DNA of 64,000 nucleotides, taken from assembly GCA_016748015.1 (NCBI GenBank), contig JAAOMT010000057.1, positions 142,763 through 206,762 of the forward strand, given 5' to 3'. The notes beneath the pieces were generated by a model, which did not search any database, had not been told where the DNA came from, and saw only the letters and a list, made by a program, of their open reading frames with translations. The DNA is from Geosiphon pyriformis. Taxonomy: Eukaryota; Glomeromycota; Glomeromycetes; Archaeosporales; Geosiphonaceae. Below are positions 48,889 through 60,600 of the stretch, one piece after another. Each line of letters begins with the position of its first letter. Within the stretch, counting starts at the first letter, position 1. The position numbers and the translations under genes are program-made.

Positions 48889-49875
48889 GTTACCAGTAAA
48901 ATTTTAGCTATTAATTAGCATGAAATTACCCTTATAATTCCTATAATTCATTAGTATATTAATATCATTTCAAATTATCATTTATTATTTAATCAATTAT
49001 CACATATTACGATTTAATTAAAATAATCTAATTAGTATAACAGAAAGTAAGATGATTAAATTACACAATACCCTGAACTTTGTAACATTCAAAATTCGCC
49101 GAAATTTATAAAAATTTGCCGAAATTTACAGAAATTCGCCGAAATTATGAATAGTTCACCCAAATTAATCAATAGTTTAGCAAAATAACTTGTAGTTCAT
49201 CAAAATGTATCTTTAGTTTGCTGGAATTTGGGCAAAGAGAAAAAGTGCAAGTTCATAAACTAGTACTACAACAAGTTGTATAAAAGAAGAGCTTTTCTCT
49301 TCTGGAAAATATATCTTACTTTAGATTTATCACTTAGAACCATTTCTACACACACAAAAGAAATAAATATCAAATAATTTGAAAAACCAAAATTCTTTAA
49401 TTATTACACTTGGAAAATCCCCAAAACCCAACTAACGTTTTGAAATTGATTAGCTACCAATTTCAGTAAACTGTTAGTGACTCCAGGCCTAGATAGAAAA
49501 CGTTTTTCTTGACAAAATTCTATTTTTTTTACATTTCTTTTATTTTCCTTTTCTTTTCTTATTACAATTATTAGGGTAGCCTACAGACAAGATTCCTGTA
49601 GAAGAGTTGACTTTCACAGCAAAGTAACTATACATTTTAGTGAGCTTCCAGACAAGCAATTCCTGGGAAAGAGTTGACATTTACTACAATGTAACTACAT
49701 AAAGTAACTGGCAAGGAATTGGCCATTCCACTTATAAGCCCAGCAGTTCAAATTATAGGAAATAATTTAAAGATAAATTCAGTTATTGGAGGTTCAACTA
49801 CTTCCTGAAAACGTGAGTTCACAGCAAATCAATATTACCAACATTTAAGAAAAGAGACCAAAAACCTCCGGTAAC
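48889..49875 (-). repeat. M element copy 1 (M1), opposite orientation to M2
   Basis: 987 bp with short terminal inverted repeats GTTACCAG...CCGGTAAC. It is flanked by a perfect 6-bp target duplication AATGGT (48883-48888 and 49876-49881). No ORF of note, so it is non-autonomous. The termini and size suggest a DNA-transposon-derived element; the mobilising transposase is unknown. It lies inside the protease of element A, so it is younger than A. Confidence 0.8.
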
Positions 49876-49920
49876 AATGGTATCATTGTCCCAATCAAAG
49901 TACTGGTCATGGAAGCCACT
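49876..49920 (+). pseudogene. 45-bp remnant of element A protease between M1 and M2
   Basis: Reads 'GIIVPIKVLVMEAT', matching B 'GIIVLIKVLVMEAT' (55612-55656). It is the exact segment missing between 48888 and 50888, which shows that two separate insertions occurred. Confidence 0.85.
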
Positions 49921-50887
49921 ATTACCAGAGGTTTTTGGTCTTTTTTCTTAAATGTTATTAATGTCTGTTTGTTTTAAATTCATGTTTTCGAGAAGTAGTT
50001 AAACCTCCAATAACTGAATTTATCTTCAAATTATCTTCTATAATTTGAACTGCTGGGCTTATAAGTGGAATGGCCAATTCCATGTCAGTTACTTTGTGTA
50101 GTTACATTGTAGTAAACATTAACTCTTTCCCAAGAATTGCTCATCTGGAAGCTCACTAAAAATGTGTAGTTACTTTGCTATAAAAGTCAACTCTTCTACA
50201 GGAATCTTGTCTGTAAACTACTCTAATGATTTGTAATAAAAAAATAAAAGAAAAATAAAAGAAATGTAAAAGAAATAGGATTTTATCAAGGGAAACGTTT
50301 TTTATTTAGGCCTGGAATCACTAACAGTTTATTGAAATTGGTAGCTAATCAATTTCAAAATATTAGTTGTGTTGAGAGAATTTCAAGTGTAATAATTTAA
50401 GGATTTGGTTTTTGAATATTTAATTTTTATTTGGTTTTTGTAAAAAGTAATTTGTTCTAATTAAGATGTCTAAAGTAAGATACTATAGTAAGATATGAGA
50501 AGGATATATTTTCTTGAAAAGAGAAGCTTTTTTTTTATACAACTTGTTGTAGTACTAGTCTTTGAACTTGCATCTTTCTCTTTTCTACAATTTGAGTAAA
50601 CTAAAGATACATTTTGGCAAACTACAAGTTATTTCTATGAATTATTGATTATTTCGGCAATTTTTCATTAATTTCAGTAAATTTTGACTATATTAAATGG
50701 TTCAGGGTATTGTATAATTTGATCATCTTAATTTCTATAGTACAAATCAGATTATTGATTGAGTAATAATATTTGATAATTTGGTTAATTAATAAGTGAT
50801 AATTGAAATAATAATAATATGCTACTTAATAATAAAAATTATGAAGATAATTTTATGCTAATTAATAGCTAAAATTCCACTGGTAAC
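49921..50887 (+). repeat. M element copy 2 (M2)
   Basis: About 967 bp, ends ATTACCAGAGG...CCACTGGTAAC, the reverse complement arrangement of M1. The flanks CACT (left) and ACC (right) do not give a clean duplication, so one end may have been altered. No coding capacity. Confidence 0.78.
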
Positions 50888-52151
50888 ACCCAATACCAAG
50901 CACTTGTTGGTAATGATTAGTTATCTAAAACCAACACATTGTTTGATTGAAATATGCAGGAGCTTCAAATTAGCCAAAACAGCTGACATACACGTGTACC
51001 AGCCACGTGTGGCCATTTCAAGACCACCAAATCAACAACACCACTCATCGAGTTTGAGGAAGAAGAGAAGAAACCTACCTGAGAAGCCTATTAAGTATTA
51101 TGGGCTGAAGAAAACTACAACAAGTTACCACTAATACTCTTCTGAGATGATAATGGAAAAGAGAAACAAAAGGAAGGACTTACTTGGAATGCTGACCAAA
51201 ACTGGGAAACCAACAATAACTCAAACAAACTACCAACCTGAGAATGGGAAAAAACCAACAAAGAAAAAGAAAAAAAGAAGGAAAAAGATATAATCGAAAA
51301 AACTACCACCATAAAAGAAATAACTAGTGGCTAAGAAAAAGAATATTCACGGAAACTAATCAAGGAGCCACCATATATATCTCTCAAATGTAAAGACTGT
51401 GAGAAGAAACTTTCTTCCATGGAAGCTTGGATCATATCAGACAAAGATTACTGGACACAAACTCATTATTATTGCAAGCCTTGCCACTACGAACACTATG
51501 GCTATCCAAAAAGACAAAACAAGTGGAACAATGAACCCTGTCTTACTTGTGGTAAACAACTACTGGACAAAGGAATGTGGAACAACATTTCTGGACAAGA
51601 AAGAATGTGTGACACTTCATGTCAATACACAATCCTTATTAGTAATTGGGTGAGTTGTGGTATGCCAATAACTGTCACCTGGCACTGTGCGATATCTCGC
51701 TTGGACAGTTACTCACATGATAAAGACAAGATCTAATAGATGGCAAACACCAAAGTAGCAGGTATTATGCCTAGCAAAATATTGAAAATCAAGAACAATC
51801 CTTTGGAGCCAGTCAACATTGTTCTGATTCTCAACCCAGACACTTTCCTAGACCTAAAAGCAGGCCCAGAAGAATTTCATGAGCACTACCAAAATTTGGT
51901 ACCAACAAAAGAGGAACAAAAGCAGCATTTAGCCCAAATAAACACCTGACTATATGACTATTGTTTGATCCCATGTGACTTTTAATATTGTAATGAGTGT
52001 GACTTCATTTACAATCCACTACCATACATGATCTACACAATTCCAGAGGAGGAACCAATTAGTAGCTGCACATCAGAATTGGAATCAACTTTCAATCCTG
52101 ATTCAAACTCCAACAATAATGATGACAAAAATAACAATTCCAGCTCCACGC
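50888..52151 (+). pseudogene. Element A protease end and Cys-rich module (broken)
   Basis: Starts 'QYQALVGND' after M2, then 'ADIHVYQPRVA', matching B. A charged K/E-rich linker follows. Then comes the Cys-rich module 'LKCKDCEKKL', 'HYYCKPCHYEHYG', 'EPCLTCGKQL' and 'CDTSCQYTILI' (about 51383-51660), and the second Cys cluster near 51955-52015. Stops include TAG at 51737-51739 and TGA near 51948. It ends at 'SSSSTL' where element B is inserted. Confidence 0.75.
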
Positions 52152-53009
52152 TGTTATTCATAAAAAGAAGACAAATATAGAAAAAATAGTAAACCAATAA
52201 GTGAATAGTATATAGCACATAAGCACATTGCTCAGCAATATAAAGCAATAATAAAAATCATGGCACATTGCTTAGCAATGTAGAGCAATATCAGAAAACA
52301 TGGCACATTGCTTAGCAATGTGGAATGATGTTAGAAAATGAGAGCACATCATTCAGCAATGTGAGCATTGCTCAAGAAATTATAGCACATTGCTCAGGAA
52401 TGTGAGCGATCTTGTAGAACATCAATTATGTATATATAGTGGTAGTGTTAGAAGTAGAAAAAGAAGAATCCATTAGTTCAAAACCTTCCACATCACAAAT
52501 ATTAATAAATAATTATTCACTATCTCAACCCATTTTCCACTATTAACACTTCATGTTGATAGTAATTAATACTTAACTACACTAGAACAATAGTTCTTGA
52601 TCACAGTTATTGATGGGATACTAACTTGCAATTGCTTCTGTTTATTTTTTTATCTTCTTTTGTTTGCTTTTATTTCTTTTTGTTATTTCTTTGGTTTTAC
52701 TAAATTGATTAAAGATTAAGCACTAAGATACAAATATCATAGAGACTGGTAAAAGACCCATGAAACAAGGGTAGAACACTTATAGATTTGAAGATAGCTT
52801 ATCAGGAGGATTACTGATCACCACACTGAAAAAAAAATTTGATAGAATTGCGATTCTGAGAGGCTACTGAAAACAAACTATTAAATCTCTGTTCATTATA
52901 CAAAAAACTCCACAACCAAAATCTTCAAATATCAACACCCAAGTACCAACTAAGCACCAAGTTATGGATTTGTTATTTGACTTGAAACCCCAAATAATTA
53001 TCTGTAACA
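52152..53009 (+). mobile_element. 5' LTR of element B
   Basis: 858 bp, TGTTATTCATAAAA ... ATCTGTAACA. It contains five ~40-bp modules at about 52223-52418, a TATA-like TATATATAGTGG near 52430 and the conserved 3' block AGCACCAAGTTATGGATT. Confidence 0.88.
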
Positions 53010-53011
53010 TT

Positions 53012-53027
53012 TGGTACTCCCTGTGAG
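53012..53027 (+). promoter_or_regulatory. Primer-binding site of element B
   Basis: TGGTACTCCCTGTGAG starts two bases after the 5' LTR. It fits a tRNA 3' end, not assigned to a specific tRNA. Confidence 0.65.
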
Positions 53028-53069
53028 ATATAATCCTACAAAAAACCAGCACCAACAAATAAATCAACA

Positions 53070-55090
53070 GTGGCAGAATCAGAAAGTATAGGAGCAAACC
53101 ATTTAGGATTCGCAAAATTCTTATTTCAATACTACTGTTAACACTTGGAATTGAACCACAATCAAATATCAGCAGAATCAGTCTTCAATTTTTACATCAA
53201 CAAAAGAATTGCCTATTTGTTAAGAACACCAGTAAATACTGAATCAGTAAGAAAAACTTTTTACCACAAATTAATCCAAAACACCAGCTTACTAACAAAT
53301 TATAATTTCACATTTATCATTACTGAAATTAATAAAGAAATTGAACATCACACACAACAAAGATATCCAATCACTTATGCCAGTAAAGGCAAAGGAAAAT
53401 TACAAACACCAGCAGTAACATCTTAACAGATTCAACTACTCACTTAAAAGAAACACAGAATTAAATCACCAATAAATCCATCATACCACTATACACCTGG
53501 AAGCACCATTAACATCACAGCAACAGGCATGTCCACATCACATGTGATATCAACCTTTGGACAATTTCCATTTCAGAGTAAACAAAGGAAAGAAGATCTT
53601 CTAGGACCATATAGCACATATTTTGAAGGATTTAAGTCACAATCTTCAATGCCATCAGGACTTCAATCTCCACTACCACAACCAGATTTCGGAACTGTAA
53701 GTTCCTGGAAAGTAACAGATTTGGAAAAAGAACAGAAAGAAGAATCTGAAGATCAAGAATTTACTTACCAAAACCTGATCCCAAAAAACCCAAACATTGA
53801 AACCCCAAATTTTCAGACTCAGCAAAATCCAAATTTGGAAAATCCAGAAATTGAGACTCTGAATTTCCAAACACAGTACAATCAGAATGATCACAACCCC
53901 AACATCAATAATCAACAACACTTACCTCTAGTAATCATGATTAATTCAGCTCCACCAATCAACAAACAGCAACAGCAGCTGCTTTAACAGCAGCAACAAC
54001 AACTGCAACACCCAAATGTCAATTCAATAGCCTATGCTCCAATAGCAAAACTTGAGAAATTCACCAGCGAAGAAAATGATGCCTAAATGTGGCTAAACAA
54101 TGTAGAGAAAGCCATTGTAGCCAACGGCTGGAATGATGCCAGAGCCATACAGGCCATTCTTTATTTTCTCCAAAATACTGCCAATTCATAGTATCAAAGC
54201 TTGGCTAACAAACCCCAAGATTTTGCTGTATTCAAGCTTGCATTCCTACAATACTTCAGCAACAATAATAGTATTAATTGGTTAGTAAACACTTTCACCA
54301 CTATCAAACAGAGAGAAAATGAAGCAGTCACTACATACCTAGGATGCTTCCATAGGAATCTGTGCCAGATTCAAGCAATCCAGACTGATTATTTTACAGT
54401 GTCCCAAATCCTAAACCAATTTATTAGAGGCCTGTACAGTAGCATCCTTCAATGTGTATATCCAATGCATCCAGCAGACCTTCAAGCCGCAGTTACCAAT
54501 GTCTGAGATTTTAAAACAGCTGAACTCAAAGCTAACCATGCCTAAGCTGTTAATCTAGTGATGAATGAATCATTTGAATTGGATTCCAAATTGAAACAAT
54601 TCAGTGATTCCATCAATCAGAAATTAGAGGGATACTTAGCTAACAATCATGCAATTTATCAACAACCTCAATGATACAATAATTTAGGAATCACAAATCA
54701 CTCACAAAATCAGTCATGTTCCTCATCATCATCCAATCAGCTGTGGCAGCAAGAAACATGTATCTGTTATTACTGTGGTAAACAAGGACATTTGAGAATC
54801 AATTGTCAGTTAAGAATAAAAAACTCACAATTGGGAAATCAATATCGGATTACAGGTTTCCAACTCTGAGTTATTAATCAAGCTCAGCAACATATTAACT
54901 GACTTACCTGTCAATGATACAACAGCCAATATATCAACCACCTGTATATCAACCTCCAGTTTATCAACCACAGCCACTGATAATATATTAACCACCGCAG
55001 TCACAAATAATATATCAGACACCCACAATTCAAACATCACCATTAAACCCAGCTTAAATGACATCAGGGAACCCTAGATCAAAAATCATC
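53070..55090 (+). pseudogene. Element B gag (broken)
   Basis: Starts at GTG 53070 ('AESESIGANHLGFAK'). An N-terminal domain follows, then a linker with QTQ/NLENPEIE repeats and a Gln run. The Gag core near 54040-54530 includes 'KLEKFTSEEND', 'YLGCFHRNLCQIQAI' and 'ILNQFIRGLY', and the zinc knuckle 'CYYCGKQGHLRINC' lies near 54765-54810. Stops sit at codons that are Gln, Trp or Arg in relatives: TAA for Gln before 'MWLNN', TAG for Trp in 'NS-YQSL', TGA for Arg before 'DFKT', TAA for Gln in 'HA-AVNL'. Confidence 0.75.
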
Positions 55091-55199
55091 CAAAACTGGA
55101 GATCGGTGATGGTTGTTCACCAACCAATTCCCAGTTCATCCAATCAGCCATCTAGATCACAACAGTAGAGTTCAGAAACTGGATACACTTAAAACCTGA

Positions 55200-56990
55200 G
55201 TTCCCAGAACTATTTAAGTCTTCTGATTATCCCAGAAGGTGCCTTACTCAACAACCAAGAACCCAAACAGAAGCAACCACTTACAAATATTCTATCAGTC
55301 ACTGTCATAGAAAACAAGTCTTTAGCAGCTATATTTTTTTTCAAAATTAAGGAACTGACAGAAACCCCATTGTTCAGTGGAGCCACACTCGAGAAAAAAT
55401 CTATTACAGCAATGTACATGGATGCCAAAATTGATGGTCAGTTTATCAAACTGATCTTAGATAATGGATCAGCTGGTAGTATCATCACAAGACAGCTTAT
55501 AGACCAATTAGGTCACCAAGTTGATTGAGCTGCCAGTGCAAGAATAATTACTGCTAATAGAGCCACCAAGACACCAATTGGTGAAATAGATGCCCTACCT
55601 ATTGAAGTCAATGGTATCATTGTACTGATCAAGGTATTAGTTATGGAAGCCACTCAGTACTAAGCACTCGTTGACAATGACTGGCTATCCAAAACCCATG
55701 TGACACTCAATTGGAACACCTAAAAGCTTCAGCTTAATCAAAATGGTCAATACACACGTGTACCAGCCACATGTGGCCACTTTAAACCCATTATCACACC
55801 ATCAGCACCACTTATTAAGTTCAAAGAAGAAAAAGAGAAACCTACTTGGGAAGCGTACCAAATTTCTTGGGCCAATGAAGACCACAATGAGTTGTTGCCA
55901 ATACTCTCCTGGGATGACAACAACAAAAAAAAGCAGGAAAAAGAACTTACCTGGAATATTGACCAAGTCTGGAAAACTAATAATAACCAAGACGAATCAG
56001 CAAACTGGGAGTGAAAAAAAATGAACAAGGGAAAAAGAAAGGAGAAAGAAAAAAAAACCATCCTCACTAGTAACACTTATAGTTTATATGCTCACACTTT
56101 ATCACAATCATCCAATTATTGTCAACCAAAATTAAAGTGTATTGATTGTGGTAAGAAATTGTTGTCAATGGGCACATGTTGTGGCAATAACAAGGAATAC
56201 TCTATGACAACAAAATTCTATTGCTGCCCATGTATCATAGAACACTTTGGACAACCGAAACAACAAGGAAAGTGGGACAACCAATCATGTCTCACATGTG
56301 AAACCATTTTGCCTAATGAAGAAATGTGGAATAACATTCCTGGGCATGGAGGAACGTGTGACAAGATGTGTCAATATATGATTCTAATCAACGACTGGAT
56401 AAGCAAAGAAACACCAATTGACGACGCCTAGAAAAAAGTGTTGTGACAATTAGAAGGATACTCCCATGATAAACATAAACTCTGGAGAATGATGTATACG
56501 AAAGCAGAAGGCACAACCACCAGCAGACTACTGGAAATTAAAAACAACTCTCTATTTCTTCCTGAATCCGAATATGTCCAAATCTTTAATGTATTTGGCA
56601 ACATTGAAGATGACCTAGAGGAATTCCACAAACATTACCAGCATTTAGCACTTACTAAGGAAGAACAAGAGCAGTATTTAGAGCAGTTAAACACTCAATT
56701 ATGTCAACATTGCTTAATCTCATGTGACTTTCAGTATTGTAATGAGTGTAACCTTATTTACAATCCACCACCACACATGATTTACACAATCTTAGAAGAA
56801 GACAAACCCATAAGCAGCTGCACATCAGAATTGGAATCAGTTTTTAATCCTGATTTAAACTCTGACAACAATGACAACAAAAACACCAGTTCTAGCTCTG
56901 CTAAAAATGGCAACAAAAATAACAACAATTCGGATTCCAATTCAACTTTCAAAACATATATTGCCCTTCCTGACCTTACCAAGGAGCAAG
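55200..56990 (+). pseudogene. Element B protease and Cys-rich module (broken)
   Basis: The protease reads 'LILDNGSAGSIITRQL' near 55460: D-S-G has become D-N-G, a G-to-A change at the active site. The conserved 'YTRVPATCGHF' follows near 55745. The Cys-rich module occupies 56130-56400: 'KCIDCGKKLL', 'FYCCPCIIEHFG', 'QSCLTCETIL', 'GTCDKMCQYMILIND'. The second cluster 'LCQHCLISCDFQYCNEC' lies at 56700-56750. An acidic, Asn-rich linker leads to 'TYIALPDLTKEQELK'. Confidence 0.72.
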
Positions 56991-56999
56991 AACTGAAAT

Positions 57000-57460
57000 G
57001 ATTTAGTGATAATAATGAAGATATTATGCTTAAATGTGCACATAATACTGATGCAGAATTTGATCTAAGATATTTGGAGAAAAATCTCATCAAATTGGAA
57101 CCTCATTTGTGCACTTGCATTGATCTGAAAATAGCACTGGAAATTCCAGCAACAACAATGGTTCAATTAGCATCTAGGAGTAGTTTAGCAAAAAGAGAAA
57201 TCAACATCAGAGAAAGAATAATTGATGCAGAATATGTAGAAAATATTATTGCTATGCTACAAAATGACTCAGAAAAAGCATATACTATAGATCTAAACAA
57301 AAAAATAGCACAGGCAATATTCCTACCTCTGGTGAAAGTAGTTCAGCTAGTGTCAGTGAGAAACAGGAAAAAATTAGGGATTATTGCTAGAGGGATACAG
57401 GGATTTAGATCAACAGATAGAATAAATACATTAGTTAATATGGCAAAGGAAGAAATTGTT
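57000..57460 (+). pseudogene. Element B dUTPase domain
   Basis: Open apart from the TGA at its start. Motif 1 'DAEFDLRY', motif 2 'ASRSSLAKRE' with the Arg kept, motif 3 'ERIIDAEYVENI' with Asp and Tyr kept but the Gly residues changed to Glu, motif 4 'NKKIAQAIFLPL', motif 5 'ARGIQGFRSTDR'. The Gly-to-Glu and Gly-to-Arg changes probably inactivate it. Confidence 0.8.
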
Positions 57461-59229
57461 GACAAAGGAGAAATTATCTCAACTCGTCAAACAATTTCCA
57501 TTCTGTCATATAACCAGTATATGTTAGCTATAAAAAGAAAAGTAAAGGATCAAGCTCAATTGTTTGAAGCAGAAGCCACTATTTGCAAATCAAAAGAGAT
57601 TGGACTCACTAATCTCTATATATTAGCCAAAAGCCCCAAAAATATCAAAATTCCCATTTACAACACAACAGGAAGTGTTATTGAAATACCAAAAGGAACT
57701 ATCATTGGATATTTAACCACCAAAGTTGAGGATCAACCACCAAACCACATTTCAGATTTTCCACAGCTTTGTGGATATGTAAACATTACATCACAAATTA
57801 TTTATGGACGAAGTAAATGTTATCTGCTCCAACCAGAACAATTGGAACAGATAAACATGGGAAATCTAGACCTGCTCCAACAAATGCAACTAAAGATATT
57901 ACTCAACAAATTCAATAACATCTTTGCCAGTGAAAATGAATTTGGCAGAACCAACATAATCCAGCATCAGATTAAAACTAGAGATGCAATGCCAATTAAA
58001 CAAAGAGCATACAGAGTACCACCAGCTAGCCATGAGATTATTCATCAAAAAATTAACCAAATACTTGACAACAGGCTAATTCAACCATCAATGAGTCCAT
58101 AGTCGTCACCAGTAGTACTAATCCAGAAAAAAAATGGGAAAATCCACTTTTGTGTAGACTATTGGAAACTGAATGGAGTAACAAAAGGTAATAGCTATCC
58201 AACTTCAAAGATCTAAGAACTATTCGACACTTTTGGAAGAAATAAATAGTTCTCAACACTGGATTTAGATAATGGTTACTGACAAGTAGCCATGAACTCA
58301 GCCAACAAAGAGAGGGAAATTTTGAGTTTGAAGTTATGCCATTTAGATTGATGAATGCTCCAGCAACATTCCAACAGCTCATGGAAATTGTCTATACTAG
58401 ATTACTATGGGAATTAGTAGTCGTATATTTGGATAACACCAATGTGTTCTCAAAAACATTTGATAATTATTTGCATCATCTTCAACAAGTGTTTGAAAGA
58501 TTAAGAAGAGCCAGACTAAAGCTAAATGTGACCAAATGTTTTTTTGGAAAAACTGAACTCAAGTTTTTGGGACATGTGGTGGGCAAAGATGAAATCAAAA
58601 CAGATTCAGATAAGATTGCAATAGTAAAAAACTTTTCAGTACTAGCAAACTTGTTAGAACTAAGGGCATTTTTGGGATTTGCAGGCTATTATCAATGTTT
58701 CATCAAGGACTTTTCTAAACTAGTCCAGCCATTTCACCATCTACAAACCAAAAATGTGAAGTATAAATAGACTAAAGCTCAACAAGAGACATTCGACACA
58801 CTGAGAAAAAAGCTTATTCAAGCTCCAGTATTGATGTATCCAGATCACAGCAAATCATTCATTATTACTACAGATGTATTAAGTCAAACATTGGGAGCAG
58901 TACTATTACAGAAAAGACCAGATGGAAGAGAACATTCAGTAGCTTACACCAGTAGAAGCTTAAGTCCAGCCGAAAAGAACTATAGAACACCAGTACTGGA
59001 ACATTTAGCAATCTATTGGGCAGTCATGAAATAGAGAGAATACTTGAGCCAAAAGTTTGAAATATATACAGATCACAAGGGATTGATTTCAATTCAGAAA
59101 CAAAAATTTGCAGATGATTGTCATATCAGATGGAAAATAGAACTTTCACTATTCAATTATACAGTACATTATAAAAAAGAAAAAGACAATGAAAATGCTG
59201 ACAAATTGTTACGAATAAGACAAATCTAA
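57461..59229 (+). pseudogene. Element B RT and RNase H (broken)
   Basis: Connection region, then RT from 'NEFGRTNIIQHQIKT' (57940). TAG replaces Trp in 'SP-SSP' (58098 area). A stretch of about 22 bp is missing near 58310 relative to element A. The catalytic box is 'YLDNTN' (58420 area), so one of the two catalytic Asp is Asn. 'FLGFAGYYQCFIKDFSK' follows, TAG for Trp at 58768, then RNase H with 'ITTDVLSQTLGAVLL' and 'YTDHKGLISIQKQK'. Confidence 0.78.
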
Positions 59230-59261
59230 AAACATTTCAACTCAAAAATATATAACAAAAG

Positions 59262-60600
59262 ATGAACACACAAAAATACCAACAACTCCAGCATTATATA
59301 AATACTCAATTGTTTAAGGAGAAATTATCTCAAAAAGAACAAAACAACATAAAACAGCAATCAAAATATTTCATCAATCATCAAAATATACTTTACCAAA
59401 AAAACAGAAGAAATCCAGACCAATTAACCAGAGTAATTACAGAATCAGAAAAAAAAACAATATTGTTTAACATGCACTCAAATCCAACAGCAGAACATTT
59501 TCATAAAGAAGCAAGTATAAAAAGAGCCAGAAAAAGATACTATTGGCCATTAATATATCCAGACATCATCTAATATGTTCAAAGTTGTGATGCTTGTCAA
59601 AAAAAAGATAGAACAAGACCAAGTGAACTATTAAGACCAATCAAAGTGGGACAACCATTTAATTGCATTGGAATTAACTTAGTTGGACTATTAACAATTA
59701 TCAGCAGAGACAACAGATATATCGCAGTAGCCATGAACTATCTCACTAAATGGCCAGAAGCAAAAGCCATTCAAAGAGCAGATGCAGAATCTGTTGCCAA
59801 ATTTGTGCATCAAGATTTGATTTGTTGACATGGATGTCCAAAAAAACTATTATCAGATCAAAGAACTCACTTTGTAAACAAAACATTAGCAGAATTAAGC
59901 CAGAGATTTGGAATCAAAAGACCATTATTATCACCATATCATCTACAAACAAATGGGTTAGTTGAGAGGTTTAACCAAACATTGTGTAAAGCAATCACCA
60001 AGATCAGTCAAAAAAATCAGGATAAATGGGATTTGTTCATACTATCAGTATTATTTGCTTATTAGACAATGAAGCAAGACACTACACAAGCAACACCATT
60101 TGAATTAGTATATGGTAGAACAGTAACATTATCAGTTGAGATAGAAGTCACCACTTATCCAACAGAACCAATAATTGAAGACAATTTTCAGGAAATGTTG
60201 CTAAAAAAAACATATGACTTAATAAAAACATTAGAAAATAAACAGCAAAAAACAGCTGATAACATCCAAAAATTACAAAAAAAACAAAAAGAAAGACATG
60301 ATAATTAACTACCAGACAAACCAGTTGAATTTAAAATTGAAGACAAAGTACTTTTATATCGTATCAAAATGGAAAAACAATGGAATGAAAAATTTGGCCC
60401 AAATGAGATGGACTATTTTACATAGAAGAAATTTTTGGAAATAAAGCTTATAAATTAAGATGGGACAACAAAATCTTAACCAAAACAGCACATGGAGATC
60501 AACTGAAACCATATTACCAAATAACATCATCATCCACCAATAACATTCTACAATTGGAAGTACAACAAATACTAGTTTAATCAGATAAGATTCCACAAGA
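59262..60600 (+). pseudogene. Element B integrase (broken)
   Basis: A separate frame (-1 relative to RNase H) begins at ATG 59262 (MNTQKYQQLQHY). HHCC: 'EHFHKEASIKRA', 'SCDACQ'. In the core the first catalytic Asp is Asn ('IGINLVGLL'), the second is present ('SDQRTHFVN') and the Glu is present ('TNGLVERFN'). TGA interrupts 'LIC-HGC' at 59826-59828, the same codon as in element 1. The C-terminal part near 60350-60500 ('YHIKMEKQWNEKF'-like, 'KAYKLRWDNK') resembles a GPF/Y-type tail region. Confidence 0.75.

Noticed and set aside
48889..50887. M1 plus M2 as one 2-kb palindromic transposon
   Set aside because: The 45 bp between them is the exact missing piece of element A, and M1 has its own 6-bp target duplication, so they are two insertions.
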